DNA from: Bacteroidales bacterium
GTDB taxonomy: Bacteria > Bacteroidota > Bacteroidia > Bacteroidales > F082
Reading direction: 5' to 3'
Assembly (NCBI GenBank): GCA_024710405.1
Contig: JANJUV010000002.1
Span: 1-64,000 of the forward strand
DNA length: 64,000 nt
Shown here: piece after piece, positions 44,865-53,516 of the stretch
Layout of the letters: the number at the start of each line of letters is the position of its first letter
Position numbering within the stretch: position 1 is the stretch's first letter
Position numbers and translations under genes: made by a program
The notes under the pieces: generated by a model
Databases searched by the model: none
The model's input: only the letters and a program-made list of their open reading frames with translations
What the model was told of the DNA's origin: nothing

Positions 44865-45401
44865 TTAAAAACCGAAACCGAAACCGATTCTGAACAAGGG
44901 GTTTTCGTAGGGGGAATCAATAGTTTCGTTCAGATTGTAGAGAATGATGATTGAAGCATAGCTGCTGCCCGACAAATACTGCCGTAATCCTCCGCCAACA
45001 AAGACACTGTGCACCAAGGCTCTTTCGCGTTCAAGGTTAAAATACACCTTTTCGTAGCTCAACCACTCATTCTCAGCATGTAGCAACAAGCCCCTGAAAA
45101 GGTCGTATGTGGTGTAAAAACCTCCACCATAATTATGCGTAGAAAACTTAAATGACCCGTCTTTATAGCTGTAATAGTTATAGGTGAGCCTGCTTCCAAG
45201 TTCCCATCTCGGATTCAACATATACCCCAATTGCGGTGCCACAAGAATATTGGAACCATTGCTCGAAAACCCCAGTCCGAACCCTCCGCCGAACACCCAC
45301 TTGCGTTCAAATTCATTTTGTTCCTGAAAGAACTGTGCCTTCAGCGTAGATGTTACTGACAGCAAACAGAAAACCAACAATAAAAAACCAATTCGTTTCA
45401 T
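44865..45401 (-). CDS. Small outer-membrane beta-barrel protein
   Basis: A 178-residue exported protein from ATG 45401 (signal peptide MKRIGFLLLVFCLLSV..., ending LKAQ). The longer frame to 45497 adds no conserved sequence and removes the signal. The rest is amphipathic strands such as WELGSRLTYNYYSY and LRQYLSGSSYASIIILYNL, ending FRIGFGFGF, a barrel-closing strand. Eight-strand OmpA/OmpX-like size. It is convergent with the thioredoxin gene and divergent from the 45485 lipoprotein. Function unknown. Confidence 0.78.
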   Translation of the reverse strand: MKRIGFLLLVFCLLSVTSTLKAQFFQEQNEFERKWVFGGGFGLGFSSNGSNILVAPQLGYMLNPRWELGSRLTYNYYSYKDGSFKFSTHNYGGGFYTTYDLFRGLLLHAENEWLSYEKVYFNLERERALVHSVFVGGGLRQYLSGSSYASIIILYNLNETIDSPYENPLFRIGFGFGF

Positions 45402-45469
45402 AACCTTCACATGAATAAGTGTACGAAAATACAATAATTCGTTTGCAGTCACGTATGAGCTTTGTTGAT

Positions 45470-45477
45470 TATCTTTG
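45470..45477 (+). promoter_or_regulatory. -7 element seven bases before the 45485 start
   Basis: TATCTTTG. A TTTG at 45442-45445 is upstream, at a long 24-base spacing. Confidence 0.5.
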
Positions 45478-45484
45478 CAGAAAC

Positions 45485-46984
45485 ATGACGGAAACAACTA
45501 AATTTTTAAATCTAAGATCGGAATATTTCGCAGCAGGTCTGCTGTTGATCACTTTACTGCTTATTGTTACCACCTCTTGCCGTAAGGATGAGATTGGTTC
45601 CAGTCCTTTATATCAGCTATCATTTTCTGCCGACACAGTGATATTTGACACCGTTTTCACATCCATTGGCTCGGTGACCAAACAGCTAATGGTATATAAC
45701 AAAAACAGTGAACGGATCAGAATTTCATCTGTAAGCCTGCAGTCGGGCGCCCAGTCCGCTTTCAGGATCAATGTTGACGGTGCAGCCGGCAATACGGTAA
45801 ACGATCTGGAGATTGCTGCCAACGACAGCGCTTATATCTTTGTGCGGGTAACCGTTGACCCTTCGGATGAAAACAATCCTTTTGTGGTGGAGGACGAACT
45901 CAGGTTCATGACCAACGGCAACGAACAACGCATCAAACTGGTGGCATGGGGCCAAAATGCGGTTTATATCCTTGCCGACCAACAAATTGAGGGTTTCCCT
46001 CCATTCAGTATCGTTGCCGACAGTCTGCAGACAACAGTGTGGACATCCAACCGGCCTTATGTGGTTTACGGATATGCCCTCATTAACTCCTATGGTACAC
46101 TGATTATCGAAGAAGGCACGCAGGTGCATTTCCACGATAAATCAGGATTATGGGCTTTTGCCGATGGTGTACTCAAGGTGAAAGGAACCTTGGAAAATCC
46201 TGTGGTTTTTCAGGGAGACAGGCTTGATCAACCCTACCGCAACGTTCCCGGCCAATGGGATCGCATCTGGCTGATGGAAGGCCGTGCCGGCTATGATCAC
46301 GAAATTGACTATGCAATCATCCGCAACGGATACATCGGCCTGCAGGCAGAATCATTCCTGCGACCGACATCTAATAAGCTGATTATCAACAATACCATCA
46401 TTGAAAACCATACTGGATTGGGGCTGTTTGCACGGCTTTTTACCATAGAAGCAGACAACCTCGTTCTTGCCAATTGCGGTAACTACACAGCAGCACTGAC
46501 CATGGGCGGAAGCTACACTTTCAGGCATGCCACCTTTGCCAACAACTGGTCATTCAGTCCAAGAAACAACCCCTCACTGTTTTTGAATAACTACTTCACA
46601 GACGCAGAAGAAAACATAGTAACTGTTAATTTCCAGTTTTATGCCGGCAACTCTGTCATCTATGGTTCCGCAGTTGAAGAGATTCAAACAGATTTTAAGG
46701 CCGGAGCCGATTCTGCCTATGTTTTTGAGCACTGTCTTGTAAAAACCGGACGAAACTTCACCGACTGGCCAGCATTTGTCAATTGCCTCAAAAACGACGA
46801 CCCACTTTTTGTGGACTACTCAAATTTCGACTTCCGGCCCGATTCTCTGTCACCCCTGATTGACAAGGGAAACATCAGCATTTCAGCTGAAGTCCCTCAC
46901 GACCTCAATGGAACTGACAGAAGCCAATCACCGGACATCGGCGCTTATGAATTTGTACCAACCGTAAAGCCACACGCAAAATGA
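45485..46984 (+). CDS. Beta-helix lipoprotein heading the NRK-like/HD operon
   Basis: A 499-residue lipoprotein from ATG 45485: hydrophobic segment then lipobox TTSC and RKDEIG. Residues about 45-150 form an Ig-like domain (TVIFDTVFTSIGSVTKQLMVYNKN). The C-terminal two thirds carry a right-handed parallel beta-helix pattern (LIIEEGTQVHFHDKSGLWAFADG, LIINNTIIENHTGLGLFARL), ending with GTDRSQSPDIGAYEF, a common choice-of-anchor end. Surface or periplasmic. Its stop overlaps the kinase start by 4 bases (ATGA), an unusual pairing with two cytosolic enzymes. Confidence 0.82.
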   Translation: MTETTKFLNLRSEYFAAGLLLITLLLIVTTSCRKDEIGSSPLYQLSFSADTVIFDTVFTSIGSVTKQLMVYNKNSERIRISSVSLQSGAQSAFRINVDGAAGNTVNDLEIAANDSAYIFVRVTVDPSDENNPFVVEDELRFMTNGNEQRIKLVAWGQNAVYILADQQIEGFPPFSIVADSLQTTVWTSNRPYVVYGYALINSYGTLIIEEGTQVHFHDKSGLWAFADGVLKVKGTLENPVVFQGDRLDQPYRNVPGQWDRIWLMEGRAGYDHEIDYAIIRNGYIGLQAESFLRPTSNKLIINNTIIENHTGLGLFARLFTIEADNLVLANCGNYTAALTMGGSYTFRHATFANNWSFSPRNNPSLFLNNYFTDAEENIVTVNFQFYAGNSVIYGSAVEEIQTDFKAGADSAYVFEHCLVKTGRNFTDWPAFVNCLKNDDPLFVDYSNFDFRPDSLSPLIDKGNISISAEVPHDLNGTDRSQSPDIGAYEFVPTVKPHAK

Positions 46985-47493
46985 TCTTAGCCATAGGAGG
47001 TGTCAGCAATGCGGGCAAATCGACATTGGCAACCGAAATTCAAGATGTCCTGCCCGAAAAAAAAATCAGTATTATTTGCCAGGATGACTTTATTGCTGAT
47101 GAGAAATTTTTTCCGATGATCAACGGCAGACCCGACTGGGAGCATCCTGAATCCATCGATCATGAGAAGTTTATGCACAGCATCACATGGCATCACAAAC
47201 AAGACAATCTGGTTATCGCTGAAGGGCTGCTTGTTTTTCACCATCCCGAAACGCTGCGAATGTTTGATAAAGGCATTTTCATTGAGATCGAACGTCATAC
47301 TTTTCTTCAGCGGAAAAACAACGATTTTCGCTGGGGGCCTCAGCCCGACTGGTATCTCAGGCATATCTGGGAAAGCTATATGAAACATGGTCAAGCTGAA
47401 AACTGCAGCTTCCCTCTGCTGCGCATCAGAGGTGATCAGCCGTTTGACATGACAGCCATCAGGCAATTCATTCTTTATGGAACAGTGGATTGA
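46981..47493 (+). CDS. P-loop kinase resembling nicotinamide riboside kinase
   Basis: A 170-residue cytosolic kinase of the uridine kinase/NRK type. P-loop GGVSNAGKS at residues 6-14; catalytic aspartate D35 or D36 in CQDDF; AEGLLVF; and a C-terminal segment PDWYLRHIWESYMKHGQ. The blocks parallel human NRK1 (GVTNSGKTT, SQDDFF, EGFLLF, a DGHVWPMYLKYRQ-like end), so phosphorylation of nicotinamide riboside for NAD salvage is plausible; another nucleoside or small substrate cannot be excluded. It overlaps both neighbours (4 and 17 bases). Confidence 0.78.
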   Translation: MILAIGGVSNAGKSTLATEIQDVLPEKKISIICQDDFIADEKFFPMINGRPDWEHPESIDHEKFMHSITWHHKQDNLVIAEGLLVFHHPETLRMFDKGIFIEIERHTFLQRKNNDFRWGPQPDWYLRHIWESYMKHGQAENCSFPLLRIRGDQPFDMTAIRQFILYGTVD

Positions 47494-48124
47494 GCAGGCG
47501 AAAGCCTTTGTCGGCGAACAGCTCAGGGACGCAGAGCCCGGGCACGATTTCAGTCATGTAATGCGTGTGTACCAAATGGCACTTATATTGGCTTCAGGGA
47601 CAAAGGCTTCAACAACGATTATTGCTCTGGCTGCTCTGCTTCATGATGTAGCCGATGCTAAATTTCACGGCGGCGATGAAGATGCCGGGCCTGAGATGGC
47701 TGCTCAATGGATGAAAGACACCGGCGTTGACAAGAAGACGATCTCAGATGTTACGGACATCATCCGTCATATGTCATTCAGGCATTCCTTCGGGATGAAA
47801 CAGGAGCGCAGCATTGAGTTTAAGATAGTTCAGGATGCCGACCGCCTTGACGCCATTGGTGCCATCGGTATTGCACGCGCCTTCAGTTATGGCGGCCACC
47901 GCAACAGGCCCTTTTACAATGAAAACCTCGTGCCTGAAACATTCAGCAGCGGAGCCGAATACGCCCGGTCCTCTTCGCCAACCATCAATCATTTTTACGA
48001 AAAGCTTCTCCTGATCAAAGACAGGCTGCACACCGATGCCGCAAAAACAATTGCCTTGCATCGCCACGAATTCATGCAGGCTTTTCTAAAGCAATTCGAC
48101 GCAGAAAAAGAAGGCCATGCATAA
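47477..48124 (+). CDS. HD-domain phosphohydrolase, YedJ-like
   Basis: A 215-residue HD-superfamily metal-dependent hydrolase. The ligands are visible: H in HDFSHVMRV (about residues 24-28), the HD pair in LLHDVADAKFH (about 58-59) and a later D in QDADRLDAIGAIG. The order matches YedJ-type proteins, which act on phosphorylated small molecules or nucleotides. It overlaps the NRK-like gene by 17 bases, so the two are translated together; a nucleotide-salvage role is inferred. Confidence 0.85.
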   Translation: MEQWIEQAKAFVGEQLRDAEPGHDFSHVMRVYQMALILASGTKASTTIIALAALLHDVADAKFHGGDEDAGPEMAAQWMKDTGVDKKTISDVTDIIRHMSFRHSFGMKQERSIEFKIVQDADRLDAIGAIGIARAFSYGGHRNRPFYNENLVPETFSSGAEYARSSSPTINHFYEKLLLIKDRLHTDAAKTIALHRHEFMQAFLKQFDAEKEGHA

Positions 48125-48185
48125 GAAACCGCTATAATCAACAAGCTTTAACAAGAATTTAACCAATTAGACTATCTGTTTAAGG

Positions 48186-48193
48186 TACATTTG
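48186..48193 (+). promoter_or_regulatory. -7 element for the metal permease gene
   Basis: TACATTTG. An in-frame TTG at 48191 overlaps it, so the ATG at 48215 is preferred. Confidence 0.5.
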
Positions 48194-48214
48194 TATCGCC
48201 TAATCGCAAAAACG

Positions 48215-49477
48215 ATGATCACCGGATTTTTAACCGACTTTTTGCACGAACTGTGGAAACTCACTGTAGAGATGTCGCCCTATCTGCTTTTCGGTTTTCT
48301 GTTTGCGGGCATACTCAGGGTGTTTTTTCCACGTAAGCTTCTCCTTAAATATATGGGCCAACCCAATCTGAAATCGGTGTTTCACGCCGCCATGCTTGGA
48401 GTGCCTATGCCTTTGTGCTCATGCGGTGTGTTGCCGACAGGGCTCTCGCTCCGTCATAACGGAGCATCCAAAGGTGCCACCAACGCCTTTCTGATCAGCA
48501 CCCCCCAAACGGGTGTCGACAGCATATTGGTAACCTATTCCATGCTGGGACTTCCATTTGCCATCGTAAGGCCGATCGCTGCTTTGGTAACCGGGCTGGC
48601 CGGAGGCGCCCTCACCAACTGGCTCACACGCGAAAAAACAGAACCTCAGGCCAAAAACAATGCTCAAGACGACACCCCCCCCCGGACCATCAGCTATATG
48701 CTTCGTTATGCCTTCGTTGAATTCCTTCAGGATATTTCAAAATGGCTGGTTATCGGACTGATGATCGCTGCATTAATATCTGTTGTGCTGCCCGATGATT
48801 TTTTCAGCGCATTCATACCCAATGACTTCATAGGCATGTTCGTCATTCTGCTCGCGGCCATCCCCATATATTTCTGTGCGACCGCCTCTGTGCCTGTTGC
48901 AGCAGTGCTCCTGATGAAAGGACTGTCGCCCGGTGCCGCACTGGTGCTGCTTATGGCAGGCCCTGCCGTCAACTCAGCCTCTTTCACTGTGCTATTCAAA
49001 TCCTTCGGCCGGAAAGAAACATGGATTTACATACTGACCATTGCCTCTGGCGCCCTGATCTTCGGCAACCTGATCAATATGCTGCCCCACGAATGGTTTA
49101 GCATCATGCAAGACGGCCCCCACCACCATCACCACCATGGCCTCATCCCCGAATGGGTGGGCACGGCCTCAGCAATAGTGCTTACATTGCTGGTTATAAA
49201 TGCATTCGTCAGGCGTTATTTTAAGAAACATTCAAAAATGGCAACAACCATGCACACTTCAGACAACCACAATGTAACAACAATTTCTGTCGGCGGAATG
49301 GAATGCAACCATTGCAAAAACAGTGTAGAAACCAATCTGAGTAAACTTGACAACATACAGCAGGTGGTGGCAAACCTTCAGGACCAAACTGTGCAGCTTA
49401 CCGGAGAAAACATTGACCTCGATCAGGTGAAACAAACACTCGATACACTCGGATATCGGTTTGAAGGCCAAAAATAA
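48215..49477 (+). CDS. SO_0444-type Cu/Zn efflux permease with C-terminal HMA domain
   Basis: A 420-residue inner-membrane permease (DUF318/YraQ-type). Two sets of helices carry MPLCSCGVLP with a CxC-like centre near residues 65-72. A histidine run H303-H308 (PHHHHHHG) lies in a loop, and the C-terminal HMA domain (about 355-420) holds the metal-binding C364-N-H-C367 in GGMECNHCKNS. The permease-plus-HMA fusion is typical of SO_0444 family copper/zinc exporters. A metal regulator is not adjacent. Confidence 0.9.
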   Translation: MITGFLTDFLHELWKLTVEMSPYLLFGFLFAGILRVFFPRKLLLKYMGQPNLKSVFHAAMLGVPMPLCSCGVLPTGLSLRHNGASKGATNAFLISTPQTGVDSILVTYSMLGLPFAIVRPIAALVTGLAGGALTNWLTREKTEPQAKNNAQDDTPPRTISYMLRYAFVEFLQDISKWLVIGLMIAALISVVLPDDFFSAFIPNDFIGMFVILLAAIPIYFCATASVPVAAVLLMKGLSPGAALVLLMAGPAVNSASFTVLFKSFGRKETWIYILTIASGALIFGNLINMLPHEWFSIMQDGPHHHHHHGLIPEWVGTASAIVLTLLVINAFVRRYFKKHSKMATTMHTSDNHNVTTISVGGMECNHCKNSVETNLSKLDNIQQVVANLQDQTVQLTGENIDLDQVKQTLDTLGYRFEGQK

Positions 49478-49619
49478 TACTTGTATCAGTGTAAAGCCGA
49501 AAATACCTGAACACAACATCGCGGGTTGTATTTCGCCTTTGATCCGCTGATCGCAGGCTGTTATTCCAATGCTTAAACTTTAGTTAATACTGAGTTAAGC
49601 TCTTTACTTTATCTTTTTG

Positions 49620-49627
49620 TAGTTTTG
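49620..49627 (+). promoter_or_regulatory. -7 element for DUF3298 gene and Na/Pi transporter
   Basis: TAGTTTTG, six bases before ATG 49634. Confidence 0.45.
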
Positions 49628-49633
49628 CTGCAA

Positions 49634-50770
49634 ATGTTCTGTTTAAAACGATTGCGAAATACTGTTACGCTTACTCTGATTGCTGTGCCTGTGTGGCTTC
49701 ATGCAAACGGGATTGCCTTGCGCTATGACGGCCTGTCAGAAAGCACAGCATTCATATTGTATCTTGAACAGTCGCATGCGTTCGTATCGGCCAATTTGTT
49801 CACTTTCGATCAGAGAACAGCTGAAAATATCCAAATTGCACGCAAGGAACTCAACGGAAAAATGAGCGATGAGTTTTCTTTCACGCTCAAAGAAAACGGC
49901 ACCAGTCATAACTGTCTCACGGGCAGGTTTGTGGGTAGTGCCGACACCCTGCTTCTTAACGTAAATTGTACGGATGTTTCAACCGATGTGCTGCTGATCC
50001 GTTCAACAGAGGCCAGGCAATCATTGCAGTTTCTCCGTTATGTGGAAACAAGCTATGTGCAGCAAGGCACGACAGATCAACATGAAGCTAATCTGGAACT
50101 TGATGCCATATTGGCCACAGCCCGCCAAAACAGAGCCTTGTCTGATGCACTGATCCGCTTTGCTTCCCTGCCCTATGACAGTACCGGTCAAATGCCTTTC
50201 GACAGCCTGATGAAGCAGGAAGGACGGCGATATACAGAGCAATTCAGGCGAATGGCCTCAGCTGATGCAGAAACTTCCGGTCATAACAGACTCACTGACT
50301 GGGAAAGGGTGCAGCTGATGCAGGTGGTGCTGAACAGCCATGGATTGCTATGCCTCGAAAAAACAACCTATGCCTACACCGGAGGAGCTAACGGACTCAC
50401 CAACATAAGCTATCTTATCGTGGACGATGACGGAAACTCCATAAGCTGGAAAGATGTTTTTCATAGCGACAGTTTGTCCGCCCTCACACGACTCATCAAC
50501 CAAAAACTGCAACAGTTATATAGTCCCGGCAACCCTGCCCCATTGACCAAAGCAGGGTTTTTCAGCGGAGAGGCAGCACCAAACGAGAACAATTACCTCA
50601 GCCACGACGGTTTTTCTTTCGTGTATAATGTTTATGAAATAGCTCCAAGGAGCATGGGCGTCATCCGTGTGCAGCTCAGCCCCGGAGAGTCCCTCCCGCT
50701 TGCAGCATCAGCCGCATGGCGCGAAAAACTCCGGCATATTTTCTATCCTCAAAACATGATGGAGCCATGA
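49634..50770 (+). CDS. DUF3298/RsiV-like exported protein
   Basis: A 378-residue exported protein: signal peptide ending about WLHANG, then a mixed region and, in the C-terminal half, the DUF4163/DUF3298 pattern with TYAYTGGANGLTNISYLIVDDDG and SISWKDVF, as in RsiV and PdaC-like proteins. Such domains are extracytoplasmic ligand or carbohydrate-binding modules. Its stop overlaps the start of the Na/Pi cotransporter (ATGA), so both are made together, which is unusual for this domain. Specific function unknown. Confidence 0.83.
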   Translation: MFCLKRLRNTVTLTLIAVPVWLHANGIALRYDGLSESTAFILYLEQSHAFVSANLFTFDQRTAENIQIARKELNGKMSDEFSFTLKENGTSHNCLTGRFVGSADTLLLNVNCTDVSTDVLLIRSTEARQSLQFLRYVETSYVQQGTTDQHEANLELDAILATARQNRALSDALIRFASLPYDSTGQMPFDSLMKQEGRRYTEQFRRMASADAETSGHNRLTDWERVQLMQVVLNSHGLLCLEKTTYAYTGGANGLTNISYLIVDDDGNSISWKDVFHSDSLSALTRLINQKLQQLYSPGNPAPLTKAGFFSGEAAPNENNYLSHDGFSFVYNVYEIAPRSMGVIRVQLSPGESLPLAASAAWREKLRHIFYPQNMMEP

Positions 50771-52455
50771 ACACCACAGGATTGATCTACGATCTTCTGT
50801 CCATCTTTGGTTCGCTGGTATTCTTTCTCTATGGGATGAAAATCATGAGCGAATCGCTGCAGAAGGTCGCTGGGCACAGGATGCGCCACTACCTGTCGTC
50901 GATCACCTCAAATCCCTGGAGAGGCCTGTTCACCGGTATGCTGATCACCGGCACCATACAGTCATCTTCTGCCGCAACAGTGATGCTGGTGGGATTCGTC
51001 AGTGCAGGCCTTATTCCAGTGCTTGATTCAGTGGGACTTGTGCTGGGCGCAAACATCGGCACAACCATAACTTCCTGGCTAATCACCTTTTTCGGATTTA
51101 GTTTCAACATCCGCCTTGCGCTTCTTCCATTGCTTGCACTCACTATTCCTTTGTATCTGTCAACCAACTCTTCGCGCAAATCAGTGGCTGAGTTTTTCAT
51201 GGGCTTTTCCATCATGTTTTTTGGACTTCAGTTCCTGCGTGAAACATTGCCCGAAATCAATCAGCATTCAGAGATTATAAGCTTTCTGGCCCGACAGGCT
51301 GAAGGCGGTTTTGATTCCACCCTTCTTATTGTGCTTACCGGAATTGTTGTAACCATCCTCATTCAATCCTCCACTGCCACCATCACCCTAACTATGGTGA
51401 TGTTCAGCAAAGATATCATCAGTTTTGAAGTTGCCGCCGCTCTCGTCATCGGCGAAAACATTGGGACTACGGCCACGGCCAATATAGCAGCCCTTATTGC
51501 CAACCGCAATGCAAAACGCACTGCCCTGATCCATACGCTGTTTAATCTTACTGGTGCTCTATTGTTCCTCCCCTTTCTGCAATGGTACATGCAGGGTGTT
51601 GAAAACCTTTCCCACCTGTTTCTTGGCCCGGACAGCCATGAATCTGAGATTTTAAAACCTCTTCAGATCAGTATATTTCATAGCGGATTTAACATCACAA
51701 TGGCCTTGATCCTGATTCATTTCACCGGCCGTCTGGTGTGGCTGGCCAACAAAATTATTTCCGTTAAACCCTTCGAAAGCAGCGAAAAGGCCCTCTCCTA
51801 CCGCGACAATCTGGTCTCGTCCACCTCAGAGATCTCGCTGCTTTTTGCAATGAAAAAGTTGCATCATATGGGCCAAAGCGTCAGCAATATGTTCGACATG
51901 ATCCCCAATCTATTACTGGAAAAAGAGCCGGAGCGGTATGCGCAACTGCTCGAACAGCTGCGTGACCGCGAAGATGAGACCGACCGCAAGGAAAAAGAAG
52001 TGCTGGAATACCTGTCGCGTCTTACCGAAAGCAAACTCAGTTCCGAGGGGTCAAGGCTTGTCAATTCAATGATGATTGTAGCCAATAACATCGAAAGCAT
52101 AGCCGATATATGCTACAAAATGTCGAAGATCATCGACAACAAAAACGCTCAGAAAGCATGGTTTACGCAGGAACAACGAAACAATCTGAGCGAAATGTTT
52201 GGCCTGGTGCAGCACTCATTGCTTACGATGAACCAACAACTTGCTCAGCCCGAACCCAAAAACATGCCTGCATATGCTGACATCGAAGAAAAGATCAACA
52301 CACTGCGCTATAAACTGCTCGATCAGCACCAGAAAGACCTCAAGGATTCAAAATATTACGTCAATGCAGGAGCGTTTTATCAGCAACTTGTAGTGTATTG
52401 CGAGAAAATTGGAGACCACAGTTTCAATGTGTCTGAGGTGCTTACAAAACACTAA
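50767..52455 (+). CDS. Na/Pi cotransporter family protein with PhoU-like domain
   Basis: A 562-residue inner-membrane protein. The NptA/PNaS signature appears twice: GTIQSSSAATVMLVGFVSAG (about residue 60) and ILIQSSTATITLTMVMFSKD (about residue 200), within about eight helices. Residues about 345-562 form a soluble helical PhoU-like domain (SLLFAMKKLHHMGQSVSNM). ATG 50767 is preferred to the upstream frame inside the previous gene. It imports or exports phosphate with sodium, and is the second phosphate carrier of the window. Confidence 0.9.
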   Translation: MNTTGLIYDLLSIFGSLVFFLYGMKIMSESLQKVAGHRMRHYLSSITSNPWRGLFTGMLITGTIQSSSAATVMLVGFVSAGLIPVLDSVGLVLGANIGTTITSWLITFFGFSFNIRLALLPLLALTIPLYLSTNSSRKSVAEFFMGFSIMFFGLQFLRETLPEINQHSEIISFLARQAEGGFDSTLLIVLTGIVVTILIQSSTATITLTMVMFSKDIISFEVAAALVIGENIGTTATANIAALIANRNAKRTALIHTLFNLTGALLFLPFLQWYMQGVENLSHLFLGPDSHESEILKPLQISIFHSGFNITMALILIHFTGRLVWLANKIISVKPFESSEKALSYRDNLVSSTSEISLLFAMKKLHHMGQSVSNMFDMIPNLLLEKEPERYAQLLEQLRDREDETDRKEKEVLEYLSRLTESKLSSEGSRLVNSMMIVANNIESIADICYKMSKIIDNKNAQKAWFTQEQRNNLSEMFGLVQHSLLTMNQQLAQPEPKNMPAYADIEEKINTLRYKLLDQHQKDLKDSKYYVNAGAFYQQLVVYCEKIGDHSFNVSEVLTKH

Positions 52456-52659
52456 AAACACACCATTGCTTCATCATGTTTTGTTTCGGCTCGCCTGATA
52501 CCATTCTGCTCAGGATCAAGTATTCATTTTACAGCTGAATCTGATGCATGCCTGAAACAGAAAAACTTAATTTCCTTGCGTGAAATTCGCGATACAACAG
52601 ATCTGGTTCAGATTAAAAAAGTAATTACCAGCCGACTGGTTTAGTAAAATCTTACAGGA

Positions 52660-52765
52660 TATAAAAGGAGGATGCCCTTGAAGTCGGGGCAAATCGTAAA
52701 AAACAACAAAAACGATTTGCGCTTCAAGGGCATCAAGTTCGAACTTATAAAACAACCAACCAATT
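52660..52765 (-). ncRNA. Candidate structured RNA with long interrupted hairpin
   Basis: Arms GATGCCCTTGAAG (52671-52683) and CTTCAAGGGCATC (52722-52734) are perfect complements. An inner pair GCAAATCGT (52689-52697) / ACGATTTGC (52712-52720) continues the stem after a small asymmetric bulge, leaving a 14-base A-rich loop (T-rich in the minus-strand RNA). On the minus strand TATATTTG at 52779-52772 precedes it, and a CCTTTTAT stretch follows. A small RNA of about 100 bases is inferred; a mobile or REP-like hairpin is the main alternative. Confidence 0.4.
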
Positions 52766-52771
52766 TGATTG

Positions 52772-52779
52772 CAAATATA
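52772..52779 (-). promoter_or_regulatory. -7 element ahead of the hairpin element
   Basis: TATATTTG on the minus strand. TTG triplets 15-18 bases upstream are at shorter than usual spacing. Confidence 0.4.
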
Positions 52780-52850
52780 TTTCTTTTAGTGTTACAACAA
52801 TAACAGTAATTAAGTTAACGGTCGCATTTTTTAAGTTTTCGGAAAGACCT

Positions 52851-53516
52851 TTACATAGCCATTTCGAGCGCCCGGTTGAGAAATAGATTGAACCCTTTCA
52901 TTCTGCTGAAAATCTGCAAAATATATTCAACGGAACCGGAAGCAGATAGCTGTGCATCACTTAGATTATGTCCGACAACGTAATGTTTATATTTTAACAG
53001 TTCTATGGCCAGAAAATCAGCAGGATACCCTTTAGGCGGGCGTTGAAGCTTTCCTTCGTCCATCAAAGTGCCAAATATATTCCTGAATTCCCTGTGACCA
53101 ATAATCTGTTCAAATTCAGCACTATTAAAATAGATTTCGCGCCTGATGGCATTAAGCTCCTCAGCCGGTGGGCCGTATATACCTCCTCCGGCAAAACTTT
53201 TTCCAGGCTCAATATGCAGGTAATAACCCGCCGTTGGCTTCGACTTGCCGCCTTTGTTGAAAAACATGCCGATGTGGGTTTTGTAGGGCGACTTGTCTGC
53301 CGAAAAACGCACATCGCGGTTGATCCTGAAGATGCACTTGCGCGCATCAGTTAGTCCCAGAGTGGGGTCAAGCTGATTCAACCCCGCAAGCAGTTTCTCT
53401 GCAAGGGCTGTAGTTTCTTTTTTAATAAGCTCATATTCATCCCGGTGCGCATCAAACCATTCTTTGCTGTTGTTGTCGGCTAGCGCACCAAGAAAAATCA
53501 TTACTTGATCGTTCAT
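52851..53516 (-). CDS. DUF2461 family protein
   Basis: A 221-residue cytosolic protein matching DUF2461: NNSKEWFDAHRDEYE near the N-terminus, ARKCIFRINRDVRFSADKSPYKTH (quoted in part: RINRDVRFS, DKSPYKTH) and HIEPGKSFAGGGIYGP in the middle, then KGYPADFLAIELLKYKHYVV. The fold and function are not characterised. Normal length for the family. It is divergent from the PorV-like gene. Confidence 0.9.
   Translation of the reverse strand: MNDQVMIFLGALADNNSKEWFDAHRDEYELIKKETTALAEKLLAGLNQLDPTLGLTDARKCIFRINRDVRFSADKSPYKTHIGMFFNKGGKSKPTAGYYLHIEPGKSFAGGGIYGPPAEELNAIRREIYFNSAEFEQIIGHREFRNIFGTLMDEGKLQRPPKGYPADFLAIELLKYKHYVVGHNLSDAQLSASGSVEYILQIFSRMKGFNLFLNRALEMAM

Larger units (their letters stand above)
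52456..52850. other. Intergenic region with structured element
   Basis: Nearly 400 bases between the convergent Na/Pi gene and the DUF2461 gene. The only notable content is the long stem-loop at 52671-52734 and a minus-strand -7 element at 52772-52779. A 62-codon minus-strand frame (52567-52755) runs through the hairpin but has no protein-like features. Confidence 0.6.

Noticed and set aside
52567-52755. 62-codon minus-strand frame across the 52.7-kb hairpin
   Set aside because: The frame simply runs through the stem-loop, both arms being forced by base pairing; no homology-like pattern. The RNA explanation is better.
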